Positions 56,267-64,000 of a stretch of DNA of 64,000 nucleotides are shown here, piece by piece. The stretch's first letter is position 1. Each line of letters begins with the position of its first letter. The position numbers and the translations under genes are program-made. The notes beneath the pieces were generated by a model, which had not been told where the DNA came from, did not search any database, and saw only the letters and a list, made by a program, of their open reading frames with translations. The stretch comes from Isoetes taiwanensis. Taxonomy: Eukaryota > Streptophyta > Lycopodiopsida > Isoetales > Isoetaceae. Location of the stretch: assembly GCA_021234155.1 (NCBI GenBank), contig JAJEKV010000022.1:6714132-6778131 (forward strand). The letters are read 5' to 3'.

Positions 56267-56377
56267 CAGATTCAATTGGCAAAATAAGGTCCCATATCAT
56301 AATTTTATCACTTGATGCAGCAAACTCCTTTTCATGAATAAGCATGTAGACCCTTGCATGAATTCCCCAATAGTTGG
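56267..56377 (-). CDS. Candidate exon of an unidentified gene, 111 bp, phase 1-1
   Basis: TTGACAG|CC at the start and TCTG|GTAAGG at the end bound 36 open codons containing HARVYMLIHEKEFAASSDKI and MIWDL. The xDKIxIWDL run recalls a WD-repeat strand, but one motif is not enough to name it. No partner exons were identified. Confidence 0.3.
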
Positions 56378-57694
56378 CTGTCAAACATGCCAAATGGATA
56401 GGACAAAAAACCCAATGAGATCGGAAGCAAAATTTCAGATAGACGCGGAAGCCCTAAATCAAATGGCAAGTCAAATTTTTACAAAACCCTTGCTGCAAAA
56501 CAAAGATGAATAAGAATCCAGCCAAACTAGAGAAGCGAATCATGGCCAAAGACAACCTAGTTATTTTAAATAAGATTCAAGGTCTGTACAAATGCATAAC
56601 ATAAACAATTCATTTAAAAAAGTACACCAAATCGCAATAGCAACACTATTGAGCCATGTTATTTCATCAAAAAGTTACTGCTCAGCCATTGCATATAATC
56701 TGTCTCACATTAATGCAGTGCTCAGGGTGTTGATTTGCCTCCAAGCAAGCCAAAGCAGCATGTATACAACAGGTTTATCTCACGTGCAATGCCATGAAAG
56801 TCAGATCGTTAAGTGATTTTTATGCCCAAGTAAAACCATGATCATTTACAACATAATATCCAGCATAAAGCTTAGTAATAAATGTAGATAATAGGAATAC
56901 ATTTGGTAACAATCAGTATCATAGGTGGAAAATAGTGGATCCTTACAAAGGTTATGCGGCTCACGCTTCCTCAATTGCATTGTTGTTGCAAGAATAATAT
57001 CTAAAATTTAGCGCAGTATGATCAAGGAATAAAAGTAAATACAAATACTTACAGAAGCTATACCCATCTCGAATCCTAATCTTCATCACTTTTTGTGCTG
57101 CTTTTCGTGGCTACTCGTTTCCCATAAATTTCTTACTTTACATTACCATATCTGTGTTCTATGGGAGCTTAACCACTTCAGACAAAAAAACCCGATCAAA
57201 GGAGGTAATACAAACTCTATCCAACAAAGCCATGGTTAAATACAGAAGATCGATCACAACAATCTTAACAAATGCTCAGGATGAATGAGTAGCCAATCAA
57301 ACCGAAAGCAGTAGAGCAAAGTGCATTATTGGGCAACGGTTTACTCTTCCCTATAAACCTGATTCTATGCTACAGGTTTTGGCACAGAGCCCAGAGGCAT
57401 ATCGGCCCGATTTAATACAGGCAGATGCTATTCCCTTCTCAAAATGAAGTCGCAGAGGAAATCCTCATCAATAAGCACAACCTGTTTGTGGTTCTTCATG
57501 CATAAAAACGTGCATCAACCAAGAGCCCTCGGCAATTAATCACCTGCAACACAAGCTTAAGAATCGTGTGTGGCCCAGCATCAGATTGCAGCTTCGATCT
57601 GCCCTGCCAGTTACCCGGTTAGAACGTCCGTCGAGTTCTTTACCAGGTGACCGAGAGTTTACAGGAAATAGGAGGTTTTGAGCAGTCACCAGCA

Positions 57695-57780
57695 TATCCT
57701 AGGGATATTCTAGTATATACCTAGGATATGCTAAAAGCCCACATAAACAAGGGTTTGCCCCCCTAGGGGCAACCCAAAAA
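57695..57780 (+). repeat. Hairpin-tail repeat, copy c
   Basis: GATATTCTAGTATATACCTAGGATATGC, CCCACATAAACAAGGG and the stem GGGTTTGCCCC / GGGGCAACCC with A5. It is followed by AACCAC-type repeat sequence. Confidence 0.55.
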
Positions 57781-57784
57781 TCAA

Positions 57785-57930
57785 CATGAATAACCACGTA
57801 CTAGTTATAAAAACCACTATGTTATGTGGTTTATATAAAGATAGAATTTTTTAGCATTAAAAACCACATCTATAGTGGTCTTTTAGTGGTTTACTATAGT
57901 GATTAATTTTTTGGATGCCTTGTGAGACAT
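57785..57930. repeat. AACCAC/GTGGTT repeat family member
   Basis: See 40700-41035. Here AAAACCAC and GTGGTTT words alternate and could fold into a hairpin (AAAAACCACTATGTTATGTGGTTT). Confidence 0.45.
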
Positions 57931-58100
57931 CCCGTAACCAAGCTTGCCAAATGTGAAACCACAGCAAATGTGCATATTTGCAAATAGTTTACGCCAGATG
58001 TGCATAGTTTGCAAATAGTTTATGTTTATGTGCCATAACTAAGCTTGTCAAATGTCAAACTACACCAAATGTGCATATCTTGCAAATAGTTTATATTTAC

Positions 58101-58147
58101 AAGAAACTTATCGCGGCGGCCTAGCGGCCGCCGCGAACGTTTCTCTT
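58101..58147. repeat. GC-rich hairpin, copy 1
   Basis: The arms CGCGGCGGCC and GGCCGCCGCG are perfect complements around TAGC. Outer arms AAGAAACTTAT and AACGTTTCTCTT extend the stem to about 20 bp. Part of the arm (GCCGCCGCGAACGTTTCTCT) recurs at 58252-58273. Confidence 0.8.
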
Positions 58148-58371
58148 CACCAACTCATCTATACGTGCAGGATTTGAACCTTCACTTTTTTTTTGCGCTT
58201 GTGTTCAGCGCCTGCACGATAGAAGGATGCTAACCATAACGACTATAGGATGCCGCCGCGAACGTTTCTCTTCCCGGTCTTGTCTATTTTAAGCTACAAC
58301 CTACAGGAATTGAACCTGCACATAACGTTATAAATAAGGTCATGTTATGCCTTAAGATCATAATATGTAGC
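58148..58371 (-). repeat. Two tRNA-like (SINE-like) units in tandem
   Basis: On the minus strand each unit has a B-box (GGTTCAAATCC near 58170-58180; GGTTCAATTCC near 58305-58315) and ends with GAAGAGAAACGTTCGCGGCGGC. In the first-transcribed unit GCTACAT and TTGTAGC could pair as an acceptor stem with one mismatch, and GCAGG..CCTGT as a T stem. The other has GTCGTTATGGTTAGCATCC as an A-box-like part. The anticodon arms are not normal, so these are relics rather than working tRNA genes. Confidence 0.4.
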
Positions 58372-59142
58372 AATGCTTGCGAGCATAGCGAACTCCAACT
58401 GCAAGCATTACTCCATCTAGGCATATATAACAACTGACATCTCATGTAGCATTTCATGCACGGTCTACACAACAACAATAACCTACACAATACAGCAAAA
58501 CAAAAGCCACAATATAGTAGCAGGGCATCTACATGACAGGAACAACACGCAACGACATTATCTAGCAAACACTGGCTATCAGCAAGCATATCTACCAGGT
58601 CTGCAAAACTTAAACCCTACACTAGCGTATCTACCTGGCAGCTTGCTATCTTACGCATTTTTCAAATATATTATTAAATCCTTAGCTTGCTTTTAATCCG
58701 CTGCAAACATTTCTTTTGTCCTTCTTAGGGTATGTGCTTCATCCTCAACCAATCTGCCCGAGCATTTCGATCTGAGAGACAAAATCAAGCTGATCAAGCA
58801 GGCTTCGACCTGCCTAATGTGATATTCCTGCTTTTGTTCTCATTTGTGGGCGCCAAGTCCTATTGACCTCTTCTTTGATCAGCAAGTTGGGCTGTTATCT
58901 GGAAGGCCAGAAATGCTGACAGCCAATACCAAATGCAAACATTGCAGGTTTATTGGCCCATTAATTATTTACGACTATTTTAATGGGCAATGGTTCTAAT
59001 AACCATCAATGGAAAAGGTGAGCACCCCTAATTCGGGTGGCTGGCTCACCAACGTGCAGAAAACCTTGTCTACAAATTTTGTGCCAGGTCGCTTTGCCAC
59101 GCTGGCAAGAGTTTTGATAGAAGAGGCAGTGGAGATAATATG

Positions 59143-59706
59143 TTACGGGGAGGAAAGGAAGGGGCAAGAGGCAAAGATAACACCCATTTCAATTCTCGCA
59201 TCACTACTTGAAAATTTCTTGGATCCGAGCAACACCGGTGATTCCACACTTGCCATTAAAATTTCATGCTTGGGCAACCCAAATTCCGAACAAATCCAAC
59301 AGGAATCAGGTTCCAGAAAAAACATTTTGCTCCAATTCAAGTCATCCTCTTCCCATTCAAAATTCCTAGAATTGTCGAATTGAAGAACACTATTAGGAGA
59401 GCCAGGGGCAATGACAGGGAAAGTTTAGCAGAGAACAGGCAAATTTTGGGCAAGAAAAGGACGAGCAAGCAATCGGATAGTAGTCCATTGATCAAGGTCG
59501 CGTGCAAAGACATTTTTCAAAAACTCCTGCCCTTTAGCAGATAAAGAACAGGGGATTTCTGGGATTTCATCAGAACATCCAATCTGATACAGAACCACGA
59601 AAGGTTTAGCGATATAATCCCAAGAAACTCTACCTGTAAATATTTCGATTAGTGTTCAAGCCATACACCATATATCGGAAGCAGAGCCACAGCCGGAATC
59701 TCTAGT
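59143..59706 (-). pseudogene. A-type MAPKKK kinase-domain relic
   Basis: The minus strand reads GSASDIWCMA (kinase subdomain IX, normally SDVWSLGC), a stop, TLIEIFTGRVSW, then VLYQIGCSDEIPEIPCSLSA and KGQEFLKNVFARDL, ending in WTTIRLLARPFL, the subdomain XI/HPFL end. This order and wording match plant MAPKKK (MEKK-subfamily) kinases that act in stress signalling. A C-terminal tail with DNSRNFEWEEDDL follows in the same frame to a stop at 59143. Two in-frame stops break it, and subdomains I-VIII are replaced by a 21-bp repeat array. Confidence 0.65.
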
Positions 59707-59739
59707 TGCTGATATGATTTCTCAAACAATATTGCATGT

Positions 59740-59890
59740 TGCTGAAGCAGAAATCCATAGATTGGATTTAGAAATCCACAAGTTGGATTGAGGAAGCCAT
59801 CGATTGGGCTGAGACCTACAGATTGGCTCGAGAAACCCACCAATCGGGCTGGGAAATCCGACCCATTTGCCTAGAAACCCATGTACTTGC
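59740..59890 (-). repeat. 21-bp minisatellite coding a 7-residue repeat
   Basis: On the minus strand about seven units near TGGGTTTCTnnnnCCAATC follow each other. One frame gives a heptad such as GFLNPTC GFLNPIY GFL. It directly abuts the kinase relic on the side where its ATP-binding half should be. Confidence 0.6.
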
Positions 59891-59899
59891 CTAAAAAGA

Positions 59900-61850
59900 T
59901 CAAGGAGTTTTGCTTGAGAAATGTGGGTGTCGATAATCAAACAAAAGTGGCTGTATTTCATGTAGCCTAATCGTGTGGTTCACAACATTGTGAGGATATT
60001 GCTTTGCTCGTGTGGTTAATTCATTATGGAAATTGATGCTTCAAGATGCAATTATAGAAAAAAACTAAATTGATGCTTCCATATGCAACTCTGGGAAAGC
60101 CTAAGCTAATGTATATTACGTGGTCCCAATTTATGATTAATAGTTTTCTACTACAAACCATGCATATTTGATATATCATAGATGTATATCCCTTAGTGCT
60201 CAGTTGAATTTAATTAAATCATACTAAGGTATTGTCTACTACAAAGGGCAACCATCTTACATAGGCCTCAAAAAATTAGAGAGAAAAGGGGAAGATTAAG
60301 CTTTAAGAATCACACCTTGTTGCGATTCACTATAACAGATTTGTCCATATCCTTCATGCCAAAATAATGGGCAGTATCTTCTAACTCAACCGAGTGTAAT
60401 TCAACTAAGTGCACAATAACTCAAGCAACCAAGTGCACATTGATGAAGAAAAGTTCCAAAAGCAATGGTCAATCATCTGTTTTCATCAAACAAAATTATG
60501 GTAGCCTACAAATGCTCTAAAAATAACTCAGATTTGCTGTAGAGTAACATTTTTCTCATACGCTATACAAAAACATGCTAGGAATTTAAAAAAGCCTGCC
60601 TTCAAGTATCTTCATACCCAACATGTTTGACAGGTTGAAAATGTTTAGGACCCAACTTCTCGCCACTATTTCGAACCTATACAGCTTTTAGGACTGAAAA
60701 TAACTATTTCACACATAATCATTGCATAATAAGTGCTCGTCGGATCCAGCACATCCAATCAGAAGTGGTTCTGAATTTAATTTTCTTGAACTGTCATAGC
60801 TTCCTACAACAAAGTCATGTTCTGGTATCCAAAAGCTTGCATGGTGCCATCCATCTCTCTTCCTGTCTAAAATCTCTTGAAAGAACTTGCTCGAATGCGC
60901 AGAACAAAAACCCCTTTTTTTAGCTTTCTGTATCAGCCCAAAAAACAACCGTTCTTTTTTGTTTTCTGCGCATCAGGAAAAATGAGTGCATCGCTCTTTA
61001 GATTCTGGTCCCTAAATTGAGGATTTTATGCACAATCACCCAAAAGATGAGCGGCTGGCCTACATTTTGGTTTTTGAGCAAGGATTTGCTGCAAGTTTGG
61101 GAGAGACGGGATTTAAATTTGGGGAGTGTCTCAGAAACCTGCTAGCATGTCCTTTTTTTAAGCCAGTAAAGTCGACATTATCAAAATCCATCAGCCGAAT
61201 AATTCTAGCCGCTGTCGGATGACTACTTATGGCAGTCCATTTTTACAAAGGTAAGAATCTATATCAAATCTAACAACCAAATAGAAGCTGCATTCTAACG
61301 GAGAAGGAAATAAATAAGAAAGAAGCTTACCATAGTCGTGCCTTTGCTCGTTTGCTCTACATGCCATATCTCGCCAAGCTTAGAAACAAGAATGCACGAG
61401 TAAAAAGGGGATACTGAAAAAATGCAATGTAATTGACGTTGAAGAGCATGGCTTGAACTGCCGCCAGGCCCTGTAAAGAACTTTAAGGGGGCTCCTTGGG
61501 GTGTTTATCCCCTTCATCGATTTCACCCTTTCTTCATCATATTTTAATCCCTCAAACATCGATTATGTTCTGCTCTTACCTATTTTTGTAGCGGGATGCG
61601 TAAATCTGGCATCTAAAATAGCCTTTTCTTCTGTATTTGTAGCCCGATGCATAGAGAGGAAGATGATAACCTTGGAGGAGGCAGGGAAGGCAGTATTCTT
61701 CACCGCCAATCCAAAAATTCTCGCGATTCGTGAATCCTAAGGGACGATGCATCCCAGAATCAAAAGCTGGCCGCCCAAATTTGACGAAACAAAATAGGAA
61801 AGAGGACGGATTTGCATGTTTGTGCAGAGCTTTTTTGAGGCAGACTCACC
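59900..61850. other. No gene recognised
   Basis: One minus-strand frame (60709-60948; RDGWHHASFWIPEHDFVVGS) is protein-like, but it has no family or splice support. The rest is AT-rich. Confidence 0.25.
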
Positions 61851-61854
61851 CAAC

Positions 61855-62060
61855 AGGGGAACCGTCCGAAGTTTTTTTTCCTTTTTTTTAAGGGCACTTG
61901 TCGATCTCAGGATTTGCTTCATCAAACGAACCTATATAAGCGGGGAACGTCCGAAGTTTTTTTTTCCCTTTTTCAAGGGCACGTGTCGAACCCAGCTTCT
62001 TCAAGGGCACGTGTCGACCCCAGGTTTTTTTCTCATCAAAGAAAATAGGCGGGGAACATC
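61855..62060. repeat. Tandem repeat with G-box motifs
   Basis: GGGGAACCGTCCGAAGTTTT...AAGGGCACTTGTCGATCTCAGG (about 61857) is repeated from about 61942 (GGGGAACGTCCGAAGTTTTT), and the AAGGGCACGTGTCGA phrase a third time at 62003. CACGTG (G-box) occurs at 61980-61985 and 62008-62013; a TATATAAG lies at 61933. Confidence 0.55.
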
Positions 62061-62144
62061 CTTTATATATGGTTTGAATTTATATACTTCACGGTTATGA
62101 TTAATAATGCACTTGACAATGTCATGTGTACGTGTACAATAGTT

Positions 62145-62335
62145 GTTTCTTTGCTTGCAAAAACATGGCACTCTAGAAACCATGTATCACATATATTGCC
62201 TGAATGGCCTTAGCAATGTCCAAGAAGGTTTAAAGTAGCTGTTTCTTTGCTTACAACAACATGGCACTTTAGAAACCATATATCCCATATATTACCCGAA
62301 TGGCCTTAACAATGCCCAAGGAGGTTTAAAATTCA
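62145..62335. repeat. 95-bp tandem duplication
   Basis: GTTTCTTTGCTTGCAAAAAC...AAGGTTTAAA is followed at 62240 by a second copy with about 10% change. The same phrase (TTTCTTTGCTTGCAACA; ATGGCACTCTAGA) occurs at 36.1 kb. Confidence 0.75.
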
Positions 62336-63046
62336 CACAACAAACCATTGAGAATAAAAGAAATTGTAGGAGTCAAAGGTACATCGAAAGTGGAACACAT
62401 TGGCCTTTTGAACTCTTTCTTAATAATTTTATTACAAAACCTTAGTCCATATTTTACTGCAACGTATAGCACCACACCATAGTCCATATTTTACTCCAAT
62501 GTATAACACCACTCACACCACACATGTTTTGCTTGTAGTTTCTATTGCACATGTTTTGCTTATAGTTTCTCTAAATTGAGGCAAATGAGGGTTCCTATGA
62601 ATAGAGACACATGCAGATAATATCTTCTGCCGTGAATCCTAAGAGCAGTTTCATAAAGGAATGGATTTCCAAGAACTTATCATGGTGCTTTAGGTCTCAG
62701 CTGCAATACAATAACCTCATAGACTGCTTTGAATGGTCTTATCAGTAGGCTAGAGGGCATAAAATTCATTGCTTGTCAGATAACAAACCATAGATATTAA
62801 AGGCGTCAAAGGTAGCGATCATATGCATTTGTTTAGAAGCTGGAGAAGGCCTTGCATTAGCAAGAAATGCAAACAAATTGAACACATGGAATATGTCTAG
62901 CAAAAAACCTCCCAACAAAGTCATATGTGCAAAATGATCCCAACAAAAAATCTACTTCCACAACAGGCTCGAATCTTCATTATTATTGACAAAGGTAGGG
63001 AATCAGAACATTTTAAATTAGAAATAAGCAGTAAATTTAAATGCAG

Positions 63047-63115
63047 AATCTTGGCTTGCAATCTACTAAATATGCAAATCTGCAAATCTTGGCTTGCAAT
63101 CTACTAAATATGCGG
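63047..63115. repeat. 38-bp tandem duplication
   Basis: TCTTGGCTTGCAATCTACTA plus AATATGC occurs at 63048 and again at 63086. Confidence 0.8.
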
Positions 63116-64000
63116 AAGGGCCTTCTCCAAATTTACTAAAAGTAATAAAAGAAACTTGCATATGCTATTGCATCAGCTTTGTTCTATTCCTCCATGAAAT
63201 GAATAGCTGCAACATTGTGATGAAGTCAATATGAATGATTGTTTCCATGAAAATGTGTACATATGCATGCACATAAAATCTGTCAAGAAGAGGAGTGAAG
63301 AGATCAACATAATACATGTTCTCTCATAGTCAGTAACTGGCATGTATATAAGACGATCTGACAAACAAAAATATAAAGGAAGAATCTCCATTATGTACCT
63401 GAAAAGTCCCATCTTTCTAGCTTTCAAGTAGTTTCATGCTCAAGCTCAAGTCTGTCACAAAAGACAAACAAAATACTGCATTCTCCAAAAATAAGAATCA
63501 CAAATGGCAACAGATAACTCAGCTGATGAGAGCAGAATATATATCAGACGCAGTGAAGCTTCAAAAATGAAGTAGAGCTTTGGCCATTTGGGGAAACTTT
63601 CACCTCTTTCTGTACCGTCATGCTTTTCAAACTTTCACTTCACAAACGCCTCCCTAAATAGGTGCTTCAGATTGTTTGAAAGAGAATATGGCTGGAACTG
63701 CAATTTGACACATCAATGGTTAGTGCATTATATGAAACTATTGATCTACTCCCACAATTAAGAAGGAAGAATATAAAGAAACCTTCACTGTGGGAGCAGA
63801 ACTCCAAAAAAGGCTTCGTCCAGCATATATGCAGTAGGAGCAATTTCTTAAACAAAAGAAAGAAAATGCGAACCCTAATCCGTGGAAAAAGCATTCAAAG
63901 CTTGTAACGCTCCCTTCTTAAATCACGTTATGACGGCCAGATTGTGGTGGATACCGGAATATGTGAAAATAATTCTAGAAGATCAATATTTCCTCATTAT
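63116..64000. other. No gene recognised
   Basis: AT-rich end of the window. No splice-bounded exon or motif was found. Confidence 0.35.

Noticed and set aside
58292-58371. Functional tRNA gene on the minus strand
   Set aside because: The acceptor and T stems are plausible, but there is no normal anticodon arm or D arm, and a related unit adjoins it, so it is treated as SINE-like.
59009-59383. 124-codon + ORF starting MEKVSTPNS
   Set aside because: The opposite strand carries the MAPKKK relic in a coherent frame, so this is a shadow.

Overview
This window is plant nuclear DNA. It contains a CYP71-clan (A-type) cytochrome P450 with the usual single intron, relics of plant gene families (BTB-TAZ protein, CTP synthase, A-type MAPKKK, histone H3), Ty1/copia and LINE remains, tRNA-derived SINEs, and several LTR elements primed by initiator tRNA-Met. 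No intact ordinary gene fills the window; most of it is layered, decayed repeat DNA. The P450 looks to me like conifer CYP750-type enzymes, and the repeat texture also fits a large gymnosperm genome, but the species is an inference.

Layout. 0-4 kb: minus-strand splice-bounded exons of one unidentified gene running off the left edge. 5.2-7.4 kb: a repeated segment split by a 1,594-bp solo LTR with a 5-bp target duplication; the uninterrupted paralogue lies at 26.25-26.81 kb, just upstream of the P450. 7.4-14.5 kb: degenerate repeats, a LINE-derived retroposon (10.3-11.3 kb) and a 12-bp minisatellite (13 kb). 14.5-16.2 kb: decayed minus-strand copia gag-protease-integrase. 16.4-20.3 kb: minus-strand non-autonomous LTR element with two unfamiliar ORF regions; the first is followed in the same frame by a histone H3-like domain, and its LTR is related to the solo LTR at 5.6 kb. 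22.3-23.6 kb: tandem array of about 300-bp units carrying a tRNA-like SINE head. 26.95-28.54 kb: P450, frameshifted by a short deletion in exon 1. 29.0-29.4 kb: BTB-TAZ relic.

29.47-32.21 kb: a structurally complete, young, non-autonomous LTR element (217-bp LTRs differing at two positions, TSD CCTTG, PBS, PPT) carrying a 300-residue LEA-like ORF instead of gag-pol. 32.2-33.2 kb: copia gag-protease relic. 33.2-35.9 kb: an unidentified minus-strand ORF and a 3' LTR with an attached unknown coding region. 38.2-38.7 kb: a second P450 relic with the same intron position. 40.35-40.50 kb: a textbook SINE with 12-bp target duplication. 45.2-47.0 kb: minus-strand LINE reverse transcriptase relic. 51.3-54.7 kb: CTP synthase pseudogene exons with a 2.9-kb insertion in one intron. 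58.1 kb: a GC-rich hairpin seen at two other loci. 59.1-59.7 kb: MAPKKK kinase relic.

The two most unusual things are the histone H3-like domain inside the 16-20 kb LTR element and the LEA-like ORF carried by the young 29-32 kb LTR element. Both look like host genes captured by non-autonomous retrotransposons.
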